Of a DNA stretch of 64,000 nucleotides, positions 1 to 9,921 are shown piece by piece. Source of the stretch: Dioscorea cayenensis subsp. rotundata (Eukaryota; Streptophyta; Magnoliopsida; Dioscoreales; Dioscoreaceae); contig NC_052490.1 in the NCBI RefSeq assembly GCF_009730915.1, positions 32,054,625 to 32,118,624 on the forward strand, read 5' to 3'. The notes beneath the pieces are model-generated. The model had not been told where the DNA came from. It did no database searches and saw only the letters and a list, made by a program, of their open reading frames with translations. The position numbers and the translations under genes are program-made. The stretch's first letter is position 1. Each line of letters starts with the position of its first letter.

Positions 1-1002
1 GTTTTATTTGAACATATATGTAATTTTTTTTATGAATAATCTCTTAAAAATATTCTACTTATAGGATTTTTTAGGGAAATAAAAGGCCAATGTCTGTGAA
101 GATTGCATTACTAGCCTTTATGTTTAATTTATAAATCACCTTAATTTACTAAATAAATAAATAAATCTACTGTAATTTTATTTGTTCACTGATCAAACAA
201 AAGAGAAGAAGTTTAATAGTAACTTGACCTCATGCGTTTAAAAATAGAAGGTATTTTCTGGTTAATCAACAAAATTAAAAAAAGGATGCGTTTCCTAAAA
301 GGGAGGATTGCTCAATCTTGGAATTTATTGCAAATAATAAAAGAATACTATGATTTATTTTTAGAATTATTCTTACAATGCACCATATATATATATATAT
401 ATCATAATTTATATTTGATTAAATCCACATAGATTAACATGATCACGTAGTTTCAATGTTAAACTGAAAGTGACTTATAGACATATGGAAGAAAGCATCT
501 GGAGCGGCAATATCTTCACATGACATGAGGATTTCTTCTTTAAACTTTAACCAGCTGCAATTATAAGCCGAAGAGATGCAGAGGACAAACATGGATCTAT
601 TGTTATTTGGGTCCCATTAAAACTTTTTACAAGTAGTAAGAATTCGATTCTTGGTCAAAATACATGATATATGTGTGAGTGGTGATTGTGTGCACAGGTG
701 GCCCGAAGTCTGACTTCCACTTACTGTATCGAGGTTTTCATCTCAACAAACTAATTTTGAAAAAATACAAAAAAAAAAATCATGATAAATACAAAATAAA
801 CTAATTTTGGTATTCGAAAAAAATATGAAAAACACAAAGTCATATAAAGTTACAAATAATAAATTATTAATAATATATGTTTGTAATTTATTTCTACAAA
901 ATAAACAAACAAGAGTTGAATGAGAAAACTAAAGTTAGATGAAGTAATGTGCCACGGTATTCTAGAAATAGTTATTGTTAGGTTGATGAAGTTGGTAAAC
1001 CT
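1..1002. other. AT-rich intergenic sequence
   Basis: No supported gene. The stretch is strongly AT-rich, with a short (TA)n run near 387-405 and A-rich runs near 760-780. The few open frames are short, low in complexity and match no family I recognise. Confidence 0.7.
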
Positions 1003-1317
1003 TTAGGGGCTGTTTGGTTCGTGGTAATGTAGAAAGATTACCACGTGTTACGTGGTAATCTGAAAATATTACCACGTTTGGCATTGCACCGGTGGTAATG
1101 TGGGGTCGCATTTCATACCTTATCCACTCGCTAACAATATCCCATTCTCATTGAGTAGGTTACCGGCCATGCTCGGAGTATATAAACTTTGTGCCACATC
1201 ACTAGAGGCAATGGTGGGGTTTAGCATGATTACTCTGGGGACAAGAGACTTGCACGCAAGCTCCACAATGATAACGCATGAGAAGAGCAGTGATGCATTG
1301 ACGAAAACTACATACAT

Positions 1318-1541
1318 AGTCCCTCTAATATAGTTAGTCTGTCTTTTTGGTCTCTCTAATATAATTTGTCCCTAAGAGGTCTCTGTATTTTAATTTTTGA
1401 TAAATGTAAATCCTCATTAGGACCTAATTATATTAGAGAGAGGGACTTATATTTTTCAAAAATTAAAATACATGGACTTTGTTGGGACAAATCATATTAT
1501 AGGGACCAAAGGGACAGACTGACTATATTAGAGAGGGACTA
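1318..1541. mobile_element. Foldback MITE, TAGTCCCTCTAATATA family, copy 1
   Basis: About 224 bp bounded by inverted repeats: TAGTCCCTCTAATATAGT on the left and the complement of ATATTAGAGAGGGACTA on the right. The interior is also an imperfect palindrome. It has no coding capacity. It is nested inside the PIF/Harbinger-type element, and a relative lies at 43093-43327. I cannot assign the superfamily because the target duplication is not clear. Confidence 0.65.
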
Positions 1542-1703
1542 AATAGGATATTATACCTAGTAAACACTTTATAGAAAAAAACTTAGCAAAGCACCTAACA
1601 GGCCCTAATGAGCACAAGCACAATACAAATTCCTCAAACCTAATCTAAAACTTGGAAATAAAAAAAAATGATATATATATATCCACAAGAAAGAAAGAAT
1701 TAC

Positions 1704-1920
1704 CTTGGATACCAAGGGGACGACATTGGCCTTATTAGCATGGGCAAAAGTATTTATGAGATCTCCAAAGATGAACGCCATGAGCGGCGTGGAGAATCCA
1801 TTGGCCATGGCCCGCAATGGTGCCGATGGCCATGAGCGCCACATCCTTCGTATCGGCAAACGAGAACAGTTTGATGTAAGACATGCTTCCTTCTTGCTGC
1901 TTCTTATCATCAATCCCCAT
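1704..1920 (-). pseudogene. ABCB (P-glycoprotein/MDR-type) transporter first-exon fragment
   Basis: On the minus strand an ATG at 1920 opens a frame containing SYIKLFSFADTKDVALMAIG. After a one-base shift near 1812, a second frame contains GFSTPLMAFIFGDLINTF. Together these match the N-terminus and first transmembrane segment of plant ABCB exporters, which are plasma-membrane ATP-driven transporters of auxin and other compounds. The homology stops at a good splice donor (GTAATT, from 1703 downward), so the piece looks like exon 1. No later exon, Walker motif or second membrane span follows. The extra G in the alanine-rich stretch breaks the frame. Since it lies wholly inside the TTA-flanked transposon, transposon capture of a host exon is the simplest explanation. 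Confidence 0.75.
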
Positions 1921-2563
1921 ATATATCCTCGAACTTCACCAAAATCACAATAAAAAACGTTGAAAAAAAAAAGCACTTAGATTTGATGATCAAACTATAA
2001 CTTGAACGTCATGAGTGAAGATTCATGCACCTCTAGAGGATTAGTTCTTATGATTTCGGAAAAGAAACTTGATGTTTTAATTTATGAAACGGTGGACATT
2101 GATTTATAGATGGCAATGGGAGGCTTTTTTCCCTTACACCCTGCAACTCTTAAGTATTAAAAATATGTATTATAATAGACACTTTTACGTTTATACCTTC
2201 TGGTTGATATTAAATTAAAAATTTTGAAAAGTCCCTTTTTTTAATAAGAAAATTATTTATTTTTATTCCAGATATCTAGTAGATGATATGTGGGGATTTT
2301 AAATATACAATCTTTTTCTCTAATGGGTCTAGTGCACACATAAGTTCATAGCCAATTTCTGAAAATATTACCACGTTTAACAAATTGATTACCATGACAA
2401 ACAAACACGGTAATGAACTATTCCCGGTAATAAGAGTGCCTAACCAAATATGGTTATATTAAATTACCGCAATATTCTCAATCATATAATATTTCTACTC
2501 ATATTACCATGATAATCTCGTTACGTGGTAATATGTCATTACCACGAATTAAATGACCCCTTA

Positions 2564-3053
2564 AAAATCAACTCATGCCATGAAAGGCATGGAAAAAGAC
2601 TGGTTGTTTGGTTTGAAATGGATATGCTCCATAACAAACATTTTCTAAGAATAGGAAAACTTAAGAAACCGCGTTTGATTGTTGTCCAAATTAAACAAAC
2701 ATTTTGTAAGAACAGAAAGAATTAAGAAACGACCTTTATAATTATTAAGCTTGGCATCACTTCAATTCAGCACCATCTTTCAAAGCTGTGTAGTACGGTC
2801 ACCATGCCATCATTACTTCCCAACTTGGGAAACTCACATTTATTGCTAGTAATTCCAAAACTAAGGGCATCACTTCCTAGAGAAGCTCATGTATAACAAG
2901 GAAAGAGCCATGTGAAGAGGGTGCAACTGGTTAGGCTAATAAGGGTGAGGGTTAGGGCGTTCACATGCATTTCATGTGCATGGATCTCATTTTCACAACA
3001 ATGGCAAAGCCTTTATTTATTTTTTTATTCAGACCATTGGTTTTCCAGAGAAA
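2564..3053. other. Intergenic sequence, nothing recognised
   Basis: AT-rich spacer between the PIF/Harbinger-type element and the SINE. It holds only short frames with no recognisable product. Confidence 0.5.
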
Positions 3054-3063
3054 AAGTACTAGG

Positions 3064-3264
3064 GCCAATGACCATTTAATCTATTGGTATCGGGTCCTTT
3101 GCGTAGGGTGTTCACCTCGAGTATCGAGCGTGGCTCCCCGAGTTTGATCCCCATCTCGCGCAAGGTGAGGGCACGGTTCGGTGGTGAGCATGGCTTCCCC
3201 ACATGTTCGTTCGTCTCTGGGTTTCGGCGCTTGTCGTCTTTTTCAAAAAAAACAAAAAAAGAAG
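3064..3264 (+). mobile_element. tRNA-derived SINE, copy 1
   Basis: About 200 bp starting GCCAATGACC. It has a pol III A box (TGGTATCGGG, 3085-3094) and a B box (GAGTTTGATCCCC, 3140-3152), and ends in an A-rich tail. It is flanked by a direct repeat, AAGTACTAGG, at 3054-3063 and 3265-3274, showing retroposition. A second member of the family lies at 16690-16918 and shares the opening GCCAATGACC and the CTATTGGTA block. Short antisense and sense open frames across it are not genes. Confidence 0.85.
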
Positions 3265-3274
3265 AAGTACTAGG

Positions 3275-3804
3275 AGCTCCATGAGAAGATAGGTATTTTT
3301 GATTAAGTTTTTTTATACATAAATATTTGAACTTAAAATCTTTTAATTTATCTAAGAGACCTAACTCTGTATCATTGTTAGCAACATAGTTGATTAAGTA
3401 GCCTTTGTTTTATTGGTGGAATAAAAGTGACTTGGTAACAGCTAATCATGGGATTAAAATGGAGAACAACCTCTTTAGTCAAATATGCTTAAATGTTATA
3501 TGTGTGTGTGTGTGTTGTCCTGAATTTAGGACTTAGCATCAAGATGTGGAGGGGACCGATGTCAAATGTGGCCTTTGAAAACTTGAATTCATGGCCATAA
3601 CTGATTTATAGAGGCTATTTATATATTTATTATGTGTGAAGCGAATCCAAACTTCTTAACAAGTTATGCGAAACATTTTCTATGTTAAACTATTACTTAT
3701 TATCGTTTTAGACTTTTAATAATCATGAAATATTTTTTTTTAAATATCTCCTTTTTATGTTAATGAGGATTCAACTATATATTTTTAGAAATAAGAAAGC
3801 ATTC
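3275..3804. other. AT-rich spacer
   Basis: No gene seen. Contains a short (TG)n run near 3505-3516. It ends at the LINE target duplication that starts at 3805. Confidence 0.5.
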
Positions 3805-3951
3805 AAACTACAGGTATGGTATTTTTCTTGCTTGTTCGCGAGGCCTTCTTGCTTGTTCGTGCGGCTTTCTTGGTTTTTCTGATCTTTCAAAGTCCTGATC
3901 TTTTCCTTGCTTCTCCTTTTCTAAATGGCGGGTACCAGCTCCATGGAAGAC

Positions 3952-4671
3952 TGTTGCAAGCTTCAGTAGATGTAGCAGAGAATAGATGAAGGAAAGGAGA
4001 TGGGGGCAAGATGAAGAATAAAGGATGAATTCGTCTTCAGAAAGGGTTGAGAAAGAAAGGAGAATGACATTAATTAGCCCCCGGTGGTTAATTTCGTTAG
4101 ACACAAATGGAAGGGTGTTTGGGTAAATTCAGTATCTTCAAATATGGTGAAATTACATTAGTTGCCCTCGGATCGTTATGGTCTGGTACTCGGGAAAGAA
4201 GGGGCAAAGTGGAGTCTTTCCATCGTATTCAAATTTGGAGGGATCCTGGTGAAGCAATTTACATAAGTTACCCTTTTAGCTGATTGGTTGTAAGAGGGGG
4301 GGGAGGGGCTTTTGGGTCTCGAAAGGGGATCAGATGAATCCAAACGAATTAATGTTAATTGAATAGGAGGGACAGCTTTACGAGAGGATTGGCAATCACT
4401 TTAAACCACCCGGGAAATTGGGAGGCATTATTGAGTTGGAATCCAAAGCATCTTCTGCTCACCTTCTTCCTCCGGCTTGGTTCATGTTGAGATCTCCGAG
4501 TTGCTACCTCGATCTCTTCTTTTTCTTTTGTTTTTCTTTTCGAATGTTATTGTGTGTGGATGTGTGGTTGTGTTATTGTGAAATTGTATGCTTTATGGTT
4601 CAGTACTGAGAACCAGTTATCAATCCAATCTTGGGGAGTTTGGTGTTTGTGTTGAGTTACTGCAGGTACTT
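3952..4671 (+). repeat. Chromovirus 5' LTR
   Basis: Starts TGTTGCAAGCTTCAG and is nearly identical to 9204-9921. The shared sequence ends at about 4671 (GCAGGTACTT). The canonical CA end would lie seven bases earlier, so the 3' border is uncertain. It differs from the 3' LTR at more than a dozen places, mostly at CAG/CTG trinucleotides. Confidence 0.9.
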
Positions 4672-4699
4672 TGGAAGTTTGTGCTAGGAGTGCACCAAG

Positions 4700-4710
4700 T
4701 GGTATCAGAG
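4700..4710 (+). other. Primer-binding site (initiator Met tRNA type)
   Basis: TGGTATCAGAG matches the usual complement of the 3' end of plant initiator methionine tRNA. It sits about 28 bases after the end of LTR-shared sequence, which is farther than usual. Confidence 0.75.
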
Positions 4711-4732
4711 AGGAAGATCTTGCAAAGCTCTT

Positions 4733-5953
4733 ATGGAAACCAGAAATCAAGAACTAAAGAAGCTTGAAGAGAGTTTGAAGGGCCTATTAAGAGAAACTGT
4801 TGAGAAGCAATCGGAGAAGCATGAAAAAGAAATGCAGGAGATGAGAGAGAAGCAAGATAGGGACATCAATGGTCTGCGTACCCTATTGCTAAATTTACAA
4901 CCTGGGGGAAATGCTTCGACACCTACTGCTATTGTGGGTCCTGTTCGAACAGAGAAGGAACTATCCTATCTCAAGTCTATCCGGCCTAAATTAACGAAGC
5001 TGGAATTTCCCAAGTTTAATGGTGATCATTTATATGACTGGTTGTTCAAATGCAAGCAGTTCTTTGAGTTTGATGAGACTCCAGATGGCATAAAAGTGAA
5101 GATAGTTTCTTTACACTTGGAAGGTGCTGCATTACAGTGGCATCAAAATTACATGAGGACTAGAGGGGAGGAAAATTCTCCTAGCTGGGATGAATATGTA
5201 AATCAGCTGAATACTAGGTTTGGCAGTGAACTGCATTATGATCCTATGGCAGAATTGATAAATCTGAAACAGACAGGGTCTGTCCACAGTTATTTGAGTA
5301 AATTTGAAGAGCTTCTCAATAGAGTTGATCTTTCGGATAGCCACATCCTGAGTGTCTTCATGTGTGGGTTAAGAGAAGAGATCAAGGACACCATCAGGTT
5401 ACTAAGACCTGCCAATCTACAAGAAGCTATCGGCCTAGCAAAGATACAAGAGACAGCAATAGAAAATGCTCTCAAGAGAGGAAAATCCACATCAAGAGTG
5501 GGAAGTGTACCCTTACTGCCAACTCCCAAGAGATTGACTGAGCCTAACCCAGCAGATATTACTAACAAAAATTCCCAAGGTTTGAGGGTCAAACCATTCA
5601 AGAGATTATCAAGTGGAGAGCTAGAAGAGAAGAGAAAGAAAGGTTTGTGCTTCTGGTGTGATGAGAAGTACACTGCAGGCCACACTTGCAAGATGAAGAA
5701 GTTGTATAGCTTGGAATTAGTGGGAGATGAAGAAGAAGAAGAAGAAGAAATTGATATCAAGAATTCAGAAATAAATGCAGAATCAAGTGAAGAAGCTTCA
5801 GCCCTGATCTCCATGAAGGCTTTGTCAGGTATACAGACCTTGGCAGACTACAATACCATGAGGGTGAGTGGGTCAGTTAAGGGGCAAAAGGTGCACATTT
5901 TGATAGATTCTGGAAGCACGCACAATTTTATTGACTTGTTCACAGCTAAATAA
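4733..5953 (+). pseudogene. Chromovirus gag with start of protease
   Basis: A 406-residue open frame starts 22 bases after the primer-binding site. Residues about 1-50 are a charged, probably coiled-coil segment. About 80-230 form the retrotransposon capsid (Gag) domain, with WLFKCKQFFEFDE and WDEYVNQLNTRF blocks. A zinc knuckle variant, CFWCDEKYTAGHTC, lies near residue 305. An acidic Glu run follows, then the aspartic protease motif LIDSGSTHNFID at the C-terminal end. The frame is closed at 5951-5953 by TAA, where related elements continue into the rest of the protease, so a CAA-to-TAA change is likely. Gag assembles the cytoplasmic particle; the protease processes the polyprotein. Confidence 0.85.
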
Positions 5954-7024
5954 TTGGGGTGTGAGATGATTGATCATTCCCCTATGACTGTGGTGGTGGC
6001 CAATGGAGAGAAGATCAAATGTGATAAGGTATGTTCTGAACTGAAGTGGAAAATGCAAGGAGTGGAATTCAAGTCCAACCTTATGGTGCTACCCTTAGAG
6101 GGCTGTCAAATAGTCCTGGGCATACAATGGCTGATTTTGCTGGGCTCCATCCTATGGAACTTCAGTGAACTGAGGATGGAATTCAAGGTGGGTAATAGAA
6201 AGGTTGTATTAAGGGGTTCTCCACAACCTCGAATACAGATGATGCAATGCAAATCCTTAGTGAAGGCACTGCAGTTACCTGATGAACTATGCAAAGCCAG
6301 ATTGTGCTCTTTGGTGATGGTCCAGGAGGGTCAAGGTGATAGTGGAGACGGGAATTCCAATCAACAGCAACTTCTGCCTGAACAAGCTTTGTAATTGAAC
6401 CAATTGTTACAGTCCTATGAAGAGGTTTTCAATGAAGCTAAGCAGTTACCACCAGTGAGGTCACATGATCATAGAATCATTTTGAAGGAAGGAACAGACC
6501 CGATAAGTGTCAGGCCTTATAGATACCCAGCTTATCAAAAGAACATCATTGAAGACATGGTTAAGGAAATGCTAGAAAAAGGGATCATTAGGCCAAGTTT
6601 AAGCCCTTTCTCTGCACCCATTGTACTCGTCAAGAAGAAGGATAACAGTTGGAGACTGTGTATAGACTATAGAGCTATCAATGATAAAACTGTCAAAGAT
6701 AAATTCCCAATCCCTCTCATTGAAGAGCTCTTGGATGAATTGCATGGGGCTGAGTATTTCACTAAATTAGATTTGAGGTCGGGGTATCACCAGATAAGGA
6801 TGGAGGAGCATGACATCAACAAAACAGCATTTAGAACCCATGAGTGGCACTATGAATTCCTAGTGATGCCCTTTGGGCTTACTAATGCCCCATCTACCTT
6901 TCAAGGCCTTATGAATGACATCTTTAAACCATTTATGAGGAAATTTGTGCTGGTATTTTTTGATGACATATTGATATATAGCAACAGTTGGGAAGACCAT
7001 CTAAAGCACCTAAACCTAGTGATG
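5954..7024 (+). pseudogene. Chromovirus protease remainder and reverse transcriptase (fingers/palm)
   Basis: Continues the gag frame after the TAA. The first part has the protease C-terminal region (LEGCQIVLGIQWL). A second in-frame TAA at 6392-6394 precedes the RT. RT motifs are plain: [26 protein letters not shown] and the catalytic [10 protein letters not shown] near 6950-6980. At about 7020 the expected thumb segment of roughly ten residues is missing and the frame shifts, joining directly to a KKSKC motif that normally lies downstream. Two stops plus this deletion disable the enzyme. Confidence 0.85.
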
Positions 7025-7026
7025 TG

Positions 7027-9174
7027 AAGAAAAGCAAATGCACTTTTGCAGTTCAGAAGGTTGATTATTTGGGGCATGTTATCAGCAAACAAGGTGTGGA
7101 GATGGATCAAACTAAAATAGAAGCTATCTGCAACTGGCCCATCCCTAAAAATATAAAAGAATTGAGAGGGTTCTTGGGGCTAACAGGGTACTATAGAAGG
7201 TTCATTAAGGGCTATGGAATCCTATCCAAACCCCTCACTGAACTACTGAAGAAAAACAACTTCAAGTGGGACTTAATTAGCACCACAGCTTTTGAGGAAC
7301 TCAAAAGAATGATGACTACGAGACCCTTGCTTGCTCTCCCAGATTTTGCTGCTGAGTTTACAGTAGAGACTGATGCTTGTGAGGAAGGAGTGGGTGCTGT
7401 TCTAATGCAACAAGGCAAACCCGTGGCTTATATGAGTAAGGCACTATCAGAAAAACACAGATTGATGTCAATCTATGAAAAGGAGATGCTTGCAATTGTC
7501 TTATCTCTACAAAAGTGGAGACCTTACCTGCTTGGAAGGCATTTCAAAATCAGAACTGACCATCAGAGCCTCAAGTTTCTCCTACAGCAAAGAATTGCAA
7601 CACCGATGCAACAGAAGTGGTTGGTGAAGATGATGGGATATGATTTTGAAATTATATACAAGAAGGGAAAGGAAAATATTGTAGCAGATGCTTTATCTCG
7701 AAGACCCACTATAGTGGCTATATCCTCTACCAAATCAGACCTTTGGAGAAAAATTCAAGAACTTTGGGAAAAAGATCCAGAGCTAAAGAAACTCATTCAG
7801 CAGTTACAACAGGAAGGGCAAGAGAGACAACAGTATGAATGGGTCCAAGGCCAGCTTAAGAGGAAGGGAAAACTGGTGGTGGGGAATGATGAAACCATAA
7901 AATGTCTGATTTTGCAGGAATTCCATGATAGTTTCGCAGGAGGACATTCAGGGACTGAAGTGACAACGAAGAGAATTGGGAGCCACTTCTACTGGAAGGG
8001 GATGAAGAAGGATGTGAAGACCTATGTGCGGAACTGTGAGATCTGTCAAAGAAATAAGACAAAAAATTCTCTTCCTGCGGGACTCTTACAACCATTACCA
8101 GTTCCAGAGGGAATTTGGGAAGAAATCAGCATGGACTTCATTTCGGGTCTACCTAACTCTCATGGGAAAGATACAATCCTGGTGATAGTTGACCGAATGA
8201 GCAAATATGCTCATTTCATTGCTTTGTCACATCCTTATTCAGCACTATCAATTGCTCAACTATTCCTTGATCAGTTTTACAGGTTGCATGGGTTACCCAA
8301 GTCGATTGTTAGCGACAGGGATCCCATTTTTCTGAGTAATTTCTGGAGAGAACTGTTCAAACTCCAAGGGGTCAAGCTCCATTATTCTACAGCCTACCAT
8401 CCTCAATCAGATGGGCAAACTGAGGTGGTAAACCGATGCTTGGAGCAATACCTAAGGTGCATGACAGGAGAAAGGCCTAAGGAGTGGGTTAAATGGTTGC
8501 CCCTCGCAGAGTGGTGGTATAACACTAGCTACCATTCGTCAATTAAAGCTTCTCCATTTGAAGTTATATATGGAAAAGGTCCACCTATGCATCTACCGTA
8601 CAAGGCTGCTCAATCTCAGCTTGAGTTACTTGATAGAAGTCTACTGGCTAGAGAAAATATGCTGAAATTTCTCAAGGAAAACTTGCACAAGGCCAGGAAC
8701 AGGATGAAACAGTTAGCTGACAAGAGTAGAAAAGACAAAGAATTTAGTGAGGGGGACATGGTTTATATAAAGCTCAGACCTTACAGACAGATGTCAGCGG
8801 CTCAAAGGGCAAATCACAAATTATCTCCCAAGTATTTTGGCCCTTACATGGTGAAGGAAAGGATAGGAACAGTGGCCTACAAACTGCAGTTACCAGTTGA
8901 GGCAAAAATACATGATGTATTCCACATCTCCCAATTGAAGAAGAAAATTGGTGATACTGCAACTACAGCAACGTGGCCAGAATTTATAAATTATTTGCAA
9001 GGAAGCCAGAGAGTTCTAGTTGCTATACTGGACAGGCAATTGGTGAAGAGGTTCAACAAAGCAGGAACCAGGGTGTTAATTCAATGGTCAGATTCATTAC
9101 CTGAAGAGGCTACATGGGAGTTCTATGATATGTTGCAAAAGAAATTCCCTGATTTCTGTTCAGAGAATCCTTGA
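7027..9174 (+). pseudogene. Chromovirus RT thumb, RNase H, integrase and chromodomain
   Basis: One long open frame covers the C-terminal half of Pol. Domains in order: RT connection (LRGFLGLTGYYRRFI), RNase H (VETDACEEGVGAVL; RTDHQSLKFLL), integrase HHCC finger (HSGTEVTTKRI to CEICQRNK), and integrase core with D, D and E (MDFISGLP; SDRDPIF; HPQSDGQTEVVNR). The last about 50 residues form a chromodomain (ILDRQLVKRFN, VLIQWSD, EEATWE), thought to steer integration toward particular chromatin. The frame ends at a TGA 17 bases before the polypurine tract. The segment is intact in itself but cut off from gag by upstream stops. Confidence 0.88.
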
Positions 9175-9190
9175 GGACAAGGATTTCTTG

Positions 9191-9203
9191 AAGGGGGGGC
9201 AGT
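9191..9203 (+). other. Polypurine tract
   Basis: AAGGGGGGGCAGT lies immediately before the 3' LTR, where plus-strand DNA synthesis of LTR elements is primed. Confidence 0.75.
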
Positions 9204-9921
9204 TGTTGCAAGCTTCAGTAGATGTAGCAGAGAATAGATGAAGGAAAGGAGATGGGGGCAAGATGAAGAATAAAGGATGAATTCGTCTTCAGAAAGGGTT
9301 GAGAAAGAAAGGAGAATGACATTAATTAGCCCTGGTGGTTAATTTCGTTAGACACAAATGGAAGGGTGTTTGGGTAAATTCAGTATCTTCAAATATGGTG
9401 AAATTACATTAGTTGCCCTCGGACTGTTATGGCTGGTACTCTGGGAAAGAAGGGGCAGTGGAGTCTTTCCACTGTATTCAAATTTGGAGGGATCCTGGTG
9501 AAGCAATTTACATAAGTTACCCTTTTAGCTGATTGGTTGTAAGAGGGGGGGGAGGGGCTTTTGGGTCTCTCGAAAGGGGATCAGATGAATCCAAACGAAT
9601 TAATGTTAATTGAATAGGAGGGACAGCTTTCTGAGAGGATTGGCAATCACTTTAAACCACCTGGGAAATTGGGAGGCATTATTGAGTTGGAATCCAGCAT
9701 CTTCTGTTCACCTTCTTCCTCTGGCTTGGTTCATGTTGAGATCTCCGAGTTGCTACCTCTGATCTCTTCTTTTTCTTTTGTTTTCTTTTCTGAATGTTAT
9801 TGTGTGTGGATGTGTGGTTGTGTTATTGTGAAATTGTATGCTTTATGGTTCAGTACTGAGAACCAGTTATCAATCCAATCTTGGGGAGTTTGGTGTTTGT
9901 GTTGAGTTACTGCAGGTACTT
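9204..9921 (+). repeat. Chromovirus 3' LTR
   Basis: Second copy of the 3952-4671 repeat, starting TGTTGCAAGC. It is directly followed by A and then GGAAGATGAGG, which continues LINE ORF1. Confidence 0.9.

Larger units (their letters stand above)
1006..2560. mobile_element. PIF/Harbinger (Tourist-like) element carrying internal cargo
   Basis: Both ends are imperfect inverted repeats beginning GGGG. The left end reads GGGGCTGTTTGGTTCGTGGT; the right end, reverse-complemented, starts GGGGTCATTTAATTCGTGGT and continues with the same GGTAATG. The element is flanked by TTA at 1003-1005 and 2561-2563, the usual three-base target duplication of PIF/Harbinger elements. The motif ATTACCACG/CGTGGTAAT recurs about a dozen times within roughly 200 bases of each end, as expected of subterminal transposase-binding repeats. 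No transposase is visible, so the element is non-autonomous. At 1555 bp it is long for a Tourist MITE because it contains a nested foldback MITE and an ABC-transporter exon. Confidence 0.8.
3952..9921 (+). mobile_element. Ty3/gypsy chromovirus LTR retrotransposon (whole element)
   Basis: Two LTRs of about 720 bp flank a gag-pol region in the order gag, protease, reverse transcriptase, RNase H, integrase, chromodomain. That order plus the C-terminal chromodomain places it among plant chromoviruses. A primer-binding site fits initiator methionine tRNA, and a polypurine tract precedes the 3' LTR. It inserted into LINE ORF1: GGAAGA is present on both sides (3945-3950 and 9923-9928), and removing the element restores the LINE reading frame. 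The polyprotein frame carries two in-frame stops and a short deletion in RT, so this copy cannot make an intact Pol. Confidence 0.93.
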
